The notes: generated by a model not told the origin, from the sequence alone. Positions 8,340 to 18,000 are shown, counted from the stretch's first letter. The stretch is 22,610 nt of DNA from Stramenopiles sp. TOSAG23-3 (GCA_900128585.1 LT642329.1:1-22610), one strand, 5' to 3'. Made by a program: numbers and translations.

Positions 8340-10799
8340 ATGAGCATTGTTCCCCAACCACCTGTCTCCCCCCCCAAGAAAGGATGGAAGAGCTCGCACA
8401 AAGTGCATAAAGCCAGTACCCTTCTAATGATGAAGATCAAAGAAGCCAAAGAAAACCAATTAAAATCTATATTGGAAGAAGATGACGAAACAGATGCAAG
8501 TGGCAATGTGGGAATTTCGTTTGCTCACATCATGTACATTTTGAAGCAGCAGCGGAAGAACAAGCAGTATTTCGATCTCCTGTTGTTCGTAATATTTGTC
8601 ACTTTGTACATTTTCATTCTCACTTCAAACAGGGCGGCATTCGCGACCAATGGGCTGACGAGAGGCATCAAAAACATTTTAATCGATGAAGCGTTCAATG
8701 AACCAGAGCCGGGGGCCCTGTATGAAGATTCCAGGACCTACTTTGACACTGTCGATTTTGGAGAAATGTGGGGATGGCTCCAAGGGCCTTTAGCAAACGT
8801 GCTGTGGAAGGAGGAGTCGTACTACGGCGCTCCGTTCGGCACGTACGTCCATGGCACAAACAAGAGCAGACGAGTTGTCCTCGGGCAAACGCATCTCTTG
8901 GGGCGTGTAATGATGCGGCAGTTGAGGACGACTCCCTCAACTATGACCACAAGTGGAGAAACCTACAACGTCTATCCTTACGTCGAAGATGACTGGGACC
9001 AGAGCATGGGGGCTGAGCCCAACGGTACGTACGACTCAAGGTATGGAACATACATTGCCGACAATTCTCTTAGCAATCTGAACGGGGTAACGACAGGTTT
9101 CTTTACGTACATATCGTATGGAAGGAATGCATGGGTCACGTATTTGCCGGCAGACAAGACGAATGCTACGAAGGAACTTGAACGCTTGAAAAATGCCGGG
9201 ATGGCAGATGATGGGACGGCAATCATATCGGTCGATTTTAATACGATTAACCCTAGCATCAACACAGTAACAAGCGTGCGAATAATCTTTGAAATGACAT
9301 CCACTGGGTTTTTAAGGCACAAAGCTTGGCTTTGGTCTGTGCCAGTGTCGTTTTACAACTCAAGCAAAGGAATTTTTCGAGGAGTATGCGAAGCCATATT
9401 TATGATGGGTCTAATCATATACACCGTGTCTGAAGTACGCGAGCTTATGATAACGGGCGTAAAAGTGTACTTCAAGTCTATGTTCAATCGCATTGAAGTT
9501 TTAAATTTGGTGCTATTTTGGTACAATGTGCTCTCGTACGCAAACTTCATGTACAACTGGAATTTTAACGTTGATATTACTCAGGAAAATTTGGATTTAT
9601 ACGGGTGGACCATGTATTATAACAGCAACACGAGAACGGCCGCATTTAACACATTGATTTGCTTTTTCAAAGTGTTTAAATACCTGCAAGTTTCTCCGCG
9701 GTTTAACTTGTTGTGGGTTACCATGGGATTTGCTTCAAAGGACCTGGTATCTTTTCTGTGTGTATGGCTTTTATTTATGTTCGGCTACTGCACCGTTGGG
9801 ATCCTGGTTTACGGGCCGGACGAGGAGGCTTTTGTGACGTACGTAAATTCGTTCACCACACTCTTTAAGATACTGCTGGGCGATTTTGATTACAACGCCC
9901 TTGAGGCGTCGTCGCCAATTATGACGCCTATATTTTTTGTGTCATTTGTTGTTCTCGTGTTTTTTGTCACAATCAACATGATGGTGGCGATCATCATTAA
10001 AGGCTTTGAAAGAGCCAAGCAGAACCAAGCCGATCAAGCCCATCGAATAAAGAAGGTGCCGTTTGTTTATGACAGCGTCACAGAGAATATTTATGGAACG
10101 ATGTTTCGAATCAAAGCAACCTTAGGGGTGATAAGTGTACCCGTTGAAGCACTGACCCACCATCACGCAGTTCACCTTCTTGCCGACCCTAAGATGCGAC
10201 AGGACATGGAAGATGGTGCTATATTGACGTTGAATGGAGACGGACAGGCGGCGGTTGATTTCGACCCAAAGCATCAAGCCGAATTGGGAGAACCTTCGAA
10301 GAAAGAGCTCAAAGTAAGAGAAGTGAGACGAAAGGCTATCAAGGAAAAGCTGTCATCTGTGCGCAAAAATCACGCCTTAGCAAAACTGGACATATGGAAG
10401 GAGCATTTAGTAGCGGCCAGGCGGCTGAAAAAGACATTTGCGGGTTCGAAATCGATTAAAAGAGCGTACCTCCGCCTCCAGAAGCTAGAAAATCAAATTC
10501 CAAGGACCGTTTACAAAAAAGTGTTAGATGTGGACGAGATGACCACAATATTGGGCGACAAAGAACAAGCTAGGCAAGTGATCATTGATTTTCAATTTCT
10601 GATGTCCGGGGCGCATCACATAGACGATGACTCACAATTTGACGATGATCACTCCGATTCTGCGCACATAGTGGAAACGAATCTTTGCACAAAGCAAATG
10701 AAGGCCCAGCTAAACAGATTGAATAGTGACATTTCAAGCATCAAAAGCTCGTTGAACGTTTTGATCGCAAAAAACAAGGAAACCACTACTACAGTGTAA
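8340..10799 (+). CDS. Polycystin-2-like (PKD2/TRPP) cation channel
   Basis: This 819-residue protein is a polycystin-type six-helix cation channel of the TRP superfamily; such channels usually act in cilia/flagella, ER or plasma membrane calcium signalling. The N-terminal 60 residues are cytosolic. Helix S1 lies at about 78-98 (FDLLLFVIFVTLYIFILTS). A large extracytosolic polycystin domain spans roughly 115-335, with several Asn-Gly/Asn-x-Ser/Thr sites. Helices S2-S5 follow from about 345. The pore has LFKILLGDFDY near 508-518, matching the LGD selectivity filter of PKD2, and S6 is the stretch with VTINMMVAIIIKGFERAK. The cytosolic tail is about 260 residues. It is rich in basic helices and ends in a likely coiled coil (QMKAQLNRLNSDISSIKSSL from about 786). 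I see no clear EF-hand of the PKD2 type. I chose the ATG at 8340; upstream codons begin with TTG at 8304. The stop is TAA. Family assignment is strong. Confidence 0.92.
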   Translation: MSIVPQPPVSPPKKGWKSSHKVHKASTLLMMKIKEAKENQLKSILEEDDETDASGNVGISFAHIMYILKQQRKNKQYFDLLLFVIFVTLYIFILTSNRAAFATNGLTRGIKNILIDEAFNEPEPGALYEDSRTYFDTVDFGEMWGWLQGPLANVLWKEESYYGAPFGTYVHGTNKSRRVVLGQTHLLGRVMMRQLRTTPSTMTTSGETYNVYPYVEDDWDQSMGAEPNGTYDSRYGTYIADNSLSNLNGVTTGFFTYISYGRNAWVTYLPADKTNATKELERLKNAGMADDGTAIISVDFNTINPSINTVTSVRIIFEMTSTGFLRHKAWLWSVPVSFYNSSKGIFRGVCEAIFMMGLIIYTVSEVRELMITGVKVYFKSMFNRIEVLNLVLFWYNVLSYANFMYNWNFNVDITQENLDLYGWTMYYNSNTRTAAFNTLICFFKVFKYLQVSPRFNLLWVTMGFASKDLVSFLCVWLLFMFGYCTVGILVYGPDEEAFVTYVNSFTTLFKILLGDFDYNALEASSPIMTPIFFVSFVVLVFFVTINMMVAIIIKGFERAKQNQADQAHRIKKVPFVYDSVTENIYGTMFRIKATLGVISVPVEALTHHHAVHLLADPKMRQDMEDGAILTLNGDGQAAVDFDPKHQAELGEPSKKELKVREVRRKAIKEKLSSVRKNHALAKLDIWKEHLVAARRLKKTFAGSKSIKRAYLRLQKLENQIPRTVYKKVLDVDEMTTILGDKEQARQVIIDFQFLMSGAHHIDDDSQFDDDHSDSAHIVETNLCTKQMKAQLNRLNSDISSIKSSLNVLIAKNKETTTTV

Positions 10800-10983
10800 G
10801 CTTGCCTTTTCAGAAAGAGCAAGGTGTGCTTTGCAACACTGCGTTTGTGCCGGTGCAGCCTTGGAGGAGATGGGGTGATTTGGGTGTGTGTTTACATTAT
10901 ATTTTAAATTTCTGAAAAATTTATTTTTACATTTTAAAATATTTGATAGTGTCTGTCTATTTTAAAATTTATAATCATAATAC

Positions 10984-11125
10984 TTGGTACAGGTACTGGT
11001 ACAGGTACGGTACCAGGTACAGGTACCGTACCAGGTACCGGTATTAATATTATACCGGTAGGTACCCGGTACAGGTACAGGTTTTTTCCAGGGTACGGTA
11101 CCCGGTACCCGGTACCCTGGGTACC
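10984..11125. repeat. GTACC/GGTAC palindromic array
   Basis: The array consists of GGTACAGGTACTGGTACAGG-type words that change to GGTACCAGGTACAGGTACCG and then to GGTACCCGGTACCC. Most units contain the self-complementary GTAC or GGTACC. At its centre is an inverted repeat: TACCGGTAT (11036-11044), a 7-base spacer, then ATACCGGTA (11052-11060). The segment could fold into many short hairpins. Shorter relatives occur at 7960-8025, around 8110 and at 21318-21345. Confidence 0.95.
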
Positions 11126-11241
11126 CACATCGAAAAACGTAAGTTTGGAGTTTTCACTATTAATAATTTAAACCATGCCGTTTTCGATAGCATATTCTTA
11201 TTCTACTAAAAAAGTTATATAAATAAAGTGTCGTCGGATAC

Positions 11242-11309
11242 AATTTTCTTGTTTTTATATTAATTTTTTTTTAATAATCACTCTAACTAACAGCCATTTT
11301 TTTGTTTTT
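11242..11309. repeat. Two copies of the TTCTTGTTTTT element
   Basis: AATTTTCTTGTTTTT lies at 11242-11256 and CATTTTTTTGTTTTT at 11295-11309, preceded by AACTAACAGC as in the 7560 copy (AAAACAGCC). They lie about 74 and 21 bases downstream of the minus-strand stop at 11330. This spacing is similar to that of the pair downstream of the sorting nexin gene. Confidence 0.7.
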
Positions 11310-11329
11310 AAACTTCGAGGTTCATTATC

Positions 11330-14300
11330 TTATGAAACATTTTTTCGTCGGCTTTTTGCCAAATTCATGTTCACCGCTTTGAGTGCTGCGGGTTTGAACA
11401 CCTCTATTATGTACCGCTCTATTCTATATGGTAGGGGAAGGTACGGGTCTGGGTTGTGTAACGCCGCCATGGCCCCTACAGCTTCGAGGAATTCTGCGTA
11501 CACCATTTCGCTGGTAGTGTTATCAGTATCCCCAGAAACGTTGGCATCTTCCACGTCTGCCTGAACATACGCAAAGACATTTCGTGTTGATTTTTCTGTC
11601 ATGTTGGTGTTCATCAACCCCAAATCGCGGACAAGCTTTACAAATTCTGTCTCGTTTATTGTGCGAACGTTTGATGCATTGTCGTTTGTTTGGTCCATTG
11701 CGGCATAGATTGCAAATATATCTTTAAGAAAATTGTCAAACCTTTTAAAGACCTGGGTCGCCCCTGGTGTCATAACCTTTCCCCTGAAAGAATCGCTATC
11801 GATTCTGCCTGCATTAGGAATTAAGTAATCTTCGAACAGCATTATGATTTTCTCAGATAAAGGGACATTCTGTTTTTTCATTTTTAAGCAGCCGATCCGG
11901 AGCAGCACTTCAAGAAACCCCTTTCCACTCAATTCTTTGATTGGGCTGTCCGCTACATCGTCGGCTTTGGTTTGTCTATTGGTGACGGCGCGTGTGACGT
12001 TTTGAAAAATAGAGCTAAGATTTTGTTTGGACAATTTATTCAGCTTACAATCTTTTATGAAGCGAAAATATTCAGCTTTGTCCATGGTCACATTACTGCC
12101 TCCTACAGTTTGACCAGCGTAGTAGGTGAACATCCGCTTTGTCGTTCTCAAGTTTACCCGAAGATAGCTGGATATGCTAGCCAGCTCTTCAACCTGCTCG
12201 TCTTCTTCGATGCCGACGTATCCAGTTGAATAGGACCTCAATTGTTTGAACAGATCGCCCAGGTTACTCTTGTCCAAGCAAGTAAAGGTGCCATCGTCTT
12301 GGTCCTCTTCGTCTGTAATTTCTCTGGACATTAGGTGAGGCCTCAATGATTCCCACAGGTGAGTCTGACAGGCATCTAGCAACAGCTTAAAATTCAATCG
12401 TTCGTCGACACGATGGGCGTAAGTGGATGCAATCAGATCATGGCACACGGTATCCAATGTTTTTATATGCTTGAGAATATCGGCCGAAAGCTTATAAAGC
12501 ACAGCAGACTCCTCGTTCGTTAAATCTAGTTGCAGTTCGACGATTGTGCGCAGAATTGTTTGCAACGATTGGTTCATATCAAATAAAGAAAGAGTTACAT
12601 CTGGATAACTCATCTCACAGACACCCGTCGTCGATTTGTAACTCCCCCAGAATGCATTACCAGCTTCGTGTTTGTCTGTCAATAACCGACTGCCGTGAAG
12701 TTGAAATATTTGCAAGATCATTGCACATTTCAATCTGCGCAAAGTAGGGTTTAGAACTATTTGTTCTCCTTCTACTACTGCAAACGTCTTTTTGCCCGCC
12801 TTTTTTTCGGCCGCCTTTTCGTCATGTGCAACATTTTCTATGTATTTTCCAATTGGCTCTGTCTTCGTCGAGCAGGCCAAGCAAATATCTTTTAGTGTTT
12901 CGAAAACAGGATCGGCTTTGCTTCTATTTTCCGGCTTGGGCACACAAAGATGGTACAATCCTATAAAGGACGGGAAGTGGAAATCGTCAATGGTCTTGTT
13001 GCCCGGTGCTATGTGGGCGTTGAACTGCTTCCTGGACTGCAACGTGCCAAAATAGCCCTCGGAAAATTTAGTCTCGTTTTCATTCCATTCTAGCGTAGTG
13101 CCGAGCAAAGAAAACATGATTGAGCCTGCAGTTGTTTCCGATAGGCATATGTCATCGTCCATGGCTTCCTCTTCTTCCCAGTCGTCTTCGTCTTTGGTTT
13201 GAAAATACGATTTTCGTTCATCGAGTGTGAGCGAGCGCGATTCTTCCGAAAGAAATTGCATGGGCAGTTTCATTGCGCCAAAGTCGTGCCTTTTAATCTG
13301 TTCGATTCCATAAATGGACGTTTGATAAATCAGGCCAGAGTGAAACAACTGTGCGGATCGGGACAAATTGTACGCTATCAGCGACTGTATATGGGGCTGC
13401 GACGCTGGGTTGTCCAGCTCCGCCTCTTCCTTCACAACTTCCTCTTCATGAAGACGCAGCATGCGTTTCATGCTTTCTACAGTGCGCTGTCGTTGTTCTA
13501 TTCGCTTTAATAGCGTCTTGTACTTTCGTGCACTTGTCTTCAGCTTGGACACCGCATCGGCTGCCATGCCAATTTCGTTATTTTTTTTCGAACGTGCACT
13601 GTATTGTTTCCAAGCGTCGAAAATATGTTTAGCTTTGACGCCAACCATTTTTCCAAGCCATCGAGACAAGTTTTCTCTCGCTAACTTTTCTCCCTCCAAC
13701 GCCTGTTTCCATCGCCTAAACATGACATTTCGAATGGTCTTCTTCCATTTATCTGCAGTTCTCGTCAAAATCCGGGCTTCCATGATTTTGCTGGTCTCCA
13801 AATCCTTCAAAAATGTCATTACTTCAGGTTCAAACTCAACGGCTTCGGAATAGTGACGCGATAATTGATAGGTCTCCTCTGCGAAACTAATCGTCTTCAT
13901 TATGGAGCTTAATGAGGAGTTTACCAGCGAGTGAGATGTTTTGGGGCTGCGAACTAGAGCTCGGGTTGTTTCTATATCTAGCCGGTGATTGATCGATCGT
14001 GCCAGAACTCCCACAAGTGTTTGTACCATGGGCTGCGGGGAGTCTTGGTAGTCTATCGACGAGTTTCCCTTCGGGTCACTGGGGGCCAGCTTCAAAAAAT
14101 GTGATTCAATTTCAAACAATAAGTGCATTGCAACCGACGTTCGGATCAGAATGGGACGATAGTTCGCCTCGTCCTGGTTCAGCAGGTCACACAAAACTGA
14201 GATTTCCTGAAACTTTGCGTCTAAATGCACAAGTTTTGATGCGTACAGCCCTTCTTCGTGCTTGTATGTGCTTGGCCATGAGATTTTTGACGAAGGCTTC

Positions 14301-14590
14301 CACAACACCGATGATTTTTTCGGCGTAGGAGATCTATATGAAGCATGCACCGACGGCAACAGGCTTTTCTTCGATTCAACCAGTAGCGGGCTCTCATAAG
14401 CTGCCCCACGGTCGACCTCTTTTTCTACACCTTCGATTACTCTCTGCTTTCTTTTCCGCAAAAGCTTCATCATCAGAGGCCCCCCACGAAATGTCCCTCC
14501 CAAGGTAGACGCATTGTCCTCTCTATCGGCAGTTCTGTTCAAGGGGATAGAAAAGCTGACATCTTTTGCAAAGAACTTGCTGGATATCAT
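11330..14590 (-). CDS. 1086-residue helical protein with Sfi1-like stretch and duplicated C-terminal module
   Basis: I do not recognise a named family. The protein is long, helix-rich and without signal peptide or membrane helices. The N-terminal 100 residues are basic and probably disordered. At about 277-335 there is a Trp/Arg-rich helical stretch with WKKTIRNVMFRRWKQ and AKHIFDAWKQYSARSKK, which resembles Sfi1-type centrin-binding repeats of centrosome and basal-body proteins. A Glu/Lys-rich coiled coil follows at about 340-395. An acidic loop (about 465-485) contains DEDDWEEEEAMDDD. The C-terminal third holds two related modules of about 115-125 residues, near 805-930 and 945-1073 (see findings). 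Each ends in a segment like FLEAVGAM followed by a Pro-Leu-rich helix. The start is the ATG complement at 14588-14590 and the stop is TAA. A role in basal body, axoneme or another cytoskeletal structure is inference from the Sfi1-like part only. Confidence 0.85.
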   Translation of the reverse strand: MISSKFFAKDVSFSIPLNRTADREDNASTLGGTFRGGPLMMKLLRKRKQRVIEGVEKEVDRGAAYESPLLVESKKSLLPSVHASYRSPTPKKSSVLWKPSSKISWPSTYKHEEGLYASKLVHLDAKFQEISVLCDLLNQDEANYRPILIRTSVAMHLLFEIESHFLKLAPSDPKGNSSIDYQDSPQPMVQTLVGVLARSINHRLDIETTRALVRSPKTSHSLVNSSLSSIMKTISFAEETYQLSRHYSEAVEFEPEVMTFLKDLETSKIMEARILTRTADKWKKTIRNVMFRRWKQALEGEKLARENLSRWLGKMVGVKAKHIFDAWKQYSARSKKNNEIGMAADAVSKLKTSARKYKTLLKRIEQRQRTVESMKRMLRLHEEEVVKEEAELDNPASQPHIQSLIAYNLSRSAQLFHSGLIYQTSIYGIEQIKRHDFGAMKLPMQFLSEESRSLTLDERKSYFQTKDEDDWEEEEAMDDDICLSETTAGSIMFSLLGTTLEWNENETKFSEGYFGTLQSRKQFNAHIAPGNKTIDDFHFPSFIGLYHLCVPKPENRSKADPVFETLKDICLACSTKTEPIGKYIENVAHDEKAAEKKAGKKTFAVVEGEQIVLNPTLRRLKCAMILQIFQLHGSRLLTDKHEAGNAFWGSYKSTTGVCEMSYPDVTLSLFDMNQSLQTILRTIVELQLDLTNEESAVLYKLSADILKHIKTLDTVCHDLIASTYAHRVDERLNFKLLLDACQTHLWESLRPHLMSREITDEEDQDDGTFTCLDKSNLGDLFKQLRSYSTGYVGIEEDEQVEELASISSYLRVNLRTTKRMFTYYAGQTVGGSNVTMDKAEYFRFIKDCKLNKLSKQNLSSIFQNVTRAVTNRQTKADDVADSPIKELSGKGFLEVLLRIGCLKMKKQNVPLSEKIIMLFEDYLIPNAGRIDSDSFRGKVMTPGATQVFKRFDNFLKDIFAIYAAMDQTNDNASNVRTINETEFVKLVRDLGLMNTNMTEKSTRNVFAYVQADVEDANVSGDTDNTTSEMVYAEFLEAVGAMAALHNPDPYLPLPYRIERYIIEVFKPAALKAVNMNLAKSRRKNVS

Positions 14591-15714
14591 TTTGAAAAAT
14601 TTTCACTTCGCAAAGAATACTAATCTGAGCTCAGTGTCGAATCCTGCATGGTTGTTGTTGCTTGGTACTTTTTTATGTTACATAAAATAATAAAGAAATA
14701 AAAAACAGACGAGCGAGCAACAAAAACAAAAAGCAATAATATTATGTGAATAATTTTGGTATTACGATCGATAATAAATAAAAGAAGAGTAGAAGTAGTA
14801 ACGGATTTTCTATATTATTTTTTTATTTATATTTTCTCAAAGAATTATCGATCATATATGAAGCCCCCTAATTATTATATAAAGTTTCATTTCTTTCTTC
14901 TACCAAACTGGACACTGGACAGCGGACAGCAGGGCTGCAAAATTCTATTCCTGTTATATTTTTAACAAACGAAATGGGAATATTATCTTTATACTATTTC
15001 TATGTTGTGTGATGACCAACGTAGTACACAATATATACCTGTACCGCACCACCCAACGAAATTTGGTATGACATAATGACTGCTGTGATAAACGGAAAGT
15101 TAAGGGATGTTTTTGACTGTAATATGTAAGTATTACTCTTTAATAATTGTGATGTTTGAAACGTCGATACTCTCTCGTCTCTTTTTCTTAAAAGCTTTAT
15201 AATATAAGGTATTCTTCCGAGTGAAACATTCTACTTTCTTCTTTTCAAGTACCTAATTGTGTACAATACGTTCCTATTGTTATTACCGTTTGCTGCGGTT
15301 TCTATAGGAACGAGAGATTGTTTTAAATACCAGTAGTGTGTCTTCGTTTGTGCTATTTCTATATTAGAATTGGGGTTTCTTTATGCCACACTTACCTTAA
15401 CTATATGGTTAAAATACAATTGATATAAATAACGATAGAAGAAGAAAGGTCGAAAAAATGAAGAAGAAAAAAGTGTTAGTAGTAGATGATCACAACAAAG
15501 AACAAACGACACGACAACAACAAAATAAAAAAAACAAAAAACATTTTGTTTTAACAGAAAGATTTCTACTGTGTGTCGTTTTTAATTTATACTAATTTTA
15601 AAACTTATTTTTATTACGGAAAAGCAGACGATTCTTGAAAAGACGAGGAGAACATGAACAAAGACTGCGGGTGTTTGCCCAATACTTAAAAACCATGATG
15701 TGTGCTGAGCTGAC
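14591..15714. other. Spacer upstream of the 1086-residue gene and downstream of the bHLH gene
   Basis: This 1124-bp AT-rich stretch has no gene I can support. It should contain the promoter of the leftward 1086-residue gene (right of 14590) and the 3' end of the leftward bHLH gene (left of 15715). A short CTGGACACTGGACAGCGGAC repeat lies at 14908-14929. A short purine run lies near 15437-15475. A 17-codon ATG frame at 15076-15126 ends over a donor-like GTAAGTATT, but I found no convincing downstream exon. Confidence 0.5.
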
Positions 15715-16491
15715 TCAGCGTTTCGAGGATGAGGCGCCGCCCCTCGATGTTCTATTTCTGTTGTTTGCCAAATATTCCCGTTCCTTTTTTTGTAATTCTG
15801 GCTCAAACAATTTCTTAAGCTGCGCTTTCGTTTCGCTTGTCGCCATGTTACTATTACTATTTTTCAGGTGCTCTGCAACTGGTTTTGCAACATTATAAAC
15901 GTACTCCTTCGCAAACGTTCTCAACGTTTCGTTTTCGTACTTCATTTTCGTCACCGATACTTTGTACAATTCTATCTGGCGAGTCATACCCTGGATTTGT
16001 TCTATGGCTTTTTGAAGAATTCTTGCTTTGTCTGCCTGACATTTTAGACCAAGCAAGGTCATAAGAGTTTCGAACCTATCGTTAACTTCGTGCCTGCGTT
16101 CCTTTTCCCTATTATTTTTGCGCTGTCGACGCAGCTCTTCCGTCGCTGCGCTGAGCTTGCCTCCTACTCTGCGCTTCTTTGTATTCGTGCTCGCGGTGGA
16201 ACTTTTTTGGGCAACGCTATTGTTGGTACCCTCTGCAACCTTCTTTCTGACTTTAGTGCTTGGAGCGCGTTGTCGCTTTTTTCCTTTATTGTTAACTTCG
16301 ATACTAGCGACGAATTCAGTTGGCTCTCCAGGGAATTTCAAGGGGTCGTCTTCTTGCTTTTCCCTGCTGTTGCTTGGCTCGAACGTGTCTGCTGCTGTCA
16401 GTTCTGGCCAGTTTTGTGTATCGTAGTAAATCTCATCCTCATAACTGATTTCCTCAAAATCCAAACTAAACTTGTCGAGTTCTTGATCCAT
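15715..16491 (-). CDS. Basic helix-loop-helix transcription factor
   Basis: This 258-residue protein contains one bHLH domain and is expected to bind DNA as a dimer in the nucleus. The N-terminal 60 residues are strongly acidic (EEISYEDEIYYD) and could act as an activation region. A Lys/Arg-rich stretch at 70-110 includes KKRQR and KKRR, plausible nuclear signals. The basic region is RRQRKNNREKERR at 121-133. Helix 1 runs through NDRFETLMTLL (137-147). A short loop leads to ADKARILQKAIEQIQ (153-167), a typical helix 2 start. Heptad-like hydrophobic residues continue to about 190. Glu129 and Arg132/Arg133 match the residues that contact CANNTG sites; the usual His at position 5 is Lys125. I chose the ATG complement at 16489-16491, because the frame extends upstream only through a GTG at 16527. 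The stop is TGA. A spliced upstream exon cannot be excluded. Target genes are unknown. Confidence 0.88.
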   Translation of the reverse strand: MDQELDKFSLDFEEISYEDEIYYDTQNWPELTAADTFEPSNSREKQEDDPLKFPGEPTEFVASIEVNNKGKKRQRAPSTKVRKKVAEGTNNSVAQKSSTASTNTKKRRVGGKLSAATEELRRQRKNNREKERRHEVNDRFETLMTLLGLKCQADKARILQKAIEQIQGMTRQIELYKVSVTKMKYENETLRTFAKEYVYNVAKPVAEHLKNSNSNMATSETKAQLKKLFEPELQKKEREYLANNRNRTSRGGASSSKR

Positions 16492-16860
16492 TCTTTTCGT
16501 GGGACAGATACTTGTTCTTGACCGCACACGTTGGTTGTTTCACTGACTGATTTTTCGCTAAATGTTTCGCTCGCAAGATTACCTTCCGCCAACAAGGTGC
16601 TCCGTAGCCAAGGTTCGAGCTACCCACTAAACAATATAAACTCTTGCAACCTAACTTTTTCCACAAACCACTGGTTTATCTAAGCAAGAACACCCAAAGC
16701 ACTAACACCTTAACAGTTGTAAGTGTCGTTTAATATTAACGGACTAAGTAACGCTTGAATGAACAGGTTTAACTCCCAATACAATTTGTCTTTACACAAT
16801 GTCCACACTCGAACGTATTATTACCAACCTCATGCACTCACAAACACAATCGCCATTTCT

Positions 16861-16927
16861 CCCCCCCCCCCCCCCTTTAACTAAGAAGAAAGAAAGAAGA
16901 AAAAAAAGAAAAGAACAAAAAAGAACA
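16861..16927. repeat. 15-base poly-C run followed by a purine tract
   Basis: Positions 16861-16875 are 15 consecutive C residues, followed after TTTAACT by an A/G-only tract of about 35 bases (AAGAAGAAAGAAAGAAG and onward). Such runs are prone to length errors in sequencing. Confidence 0.95.
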
Positions 16928-17749
16928 ATTCTGTCTCCTTGCCGCTCGCCGCCCTCCTACTATAGGTACTGGTATAAAGTTATGTAGTATTTAAAAAATA
17001 CTATAACATATTAATACTGTGGTGGAAGAAAGGGAAGGTGGATCACGAGTGCCTTTAGTAGTCCGTCCTCCTTCATCATCTCATCTTCTATCATGAATGA
17101 CTTTTCCCCCCCACTAATCCAAGCCTATTATTATATATATTCCCTTCCCTTTAATGTAACCCTAAATATAACAATCATTCATTTCTTCGTTTTTGTTTTG
17201 ATGCAGGTAGTTGGGTCTCAGTGTTCTGTTCTGTAAGGATTTTAGTGTGAAATATTTATATTACAAGGATTAATAATATATTTTTTATTATACACTAGTT
17301 TATAGTAATTAATGAAGAATCCATTAGATAAATAGTAGTTAATATATTTATTCCCATATAGCTATAAATACATCTCCTTAAAATACATAACAAAAGTCAG
17401 ATCGATCAGATCAACAAGTAAAATTAGAAAGGGAGACCGGACCGAGCGGACAGGACGGGACCACCTATCCTCGTATTCCATATTATATAAAATCCTACCG
17501 AACGTCCTACTGTACAATTAAAACCAATAAATACTATAACATAACATACCTGAATGAATGAACAATAAAAAATATTATTTAAAAAAAAAACAATCCTCCT
17601 CCTTTTGAGAGGAGTGTAGGGGTTTTAGTTATATATTGGTCATTGTCCATTAGTCGTTCTACCAATTGGTTGTTTAAAAGAACGAACTGTAAAATTTAAT
17701 TTAATAATTATAAATTATAATTAATAAGAATTGAGAAAGGTGAATAATG

Positions 17750-17769
17750 GGGATGGATGGATGGATGGT
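17750..17769. repeat. Short ATGG tandem repeat
   Basis: About four to five units of GGAT/ATGG lie in an otherwise AT-rich segment. Confidence 0.9.
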
Positions 17770-18000
17770 GGGAATAATAATCCTTAATTAAGTATTATAT
17801 TATTAGATTTAGGAGACTTCGCACAGACAGAGACAGCAATGATTTTGATGAAAAGACCTTTTGCAATGAAGGAAGGACACAAAAGCATAATGAAGTTCGA
17901 AAGGAATAATAGGGACTTTATTTTTAGAATACAAATATATATATATAATAATATAATTGAACCAATTTCAAAAATAACAACAAACAAGAATAAAGCAAAA

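Larger units (their letters stand above)
10800..11329. other. Convergent 3' spacer with GTACC array
   Basis: This 530-bp spacer lies between the 3' ends of the polycystin-like gene and the 1086-residue protein gene. It has no supported gene. An apparent minus-strand frame over 10934-11128 is a translation of the GTACC array. It holds the array (10984-11125), an AATAAA at 11222-11227, and two copies of the AATTTTCTTGTTTTT element close to the minus-strand stop. Confidence 0.6.

Noticed and set aside
10934-11128. Minus-strand frame with a Val-Pro-Gly-Thr repeat
   Set aside because: The peptide repeat is simply the GTACC array read in one frame.
13199-13853. Several plus-strand frames within the 1086-residue gene
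   Set aside because: They are antisense to a continuous long coding frame with helical heptads and an internal duplication.
15076-15126. Possible first coding exon: 17 codons ending over GTAAGTATT
   Set aside because: The donor-like site is good, but the plausible acceptors I tried downstream led quickly to stops and no recognisable protein; it may still be an unresolved small spliced gene.
16600-16630. tRNA-like GGTTCGAG near the bHLH leader
   Set aside because: No matching acceptor, D or anticodon stems could be drawn around it.
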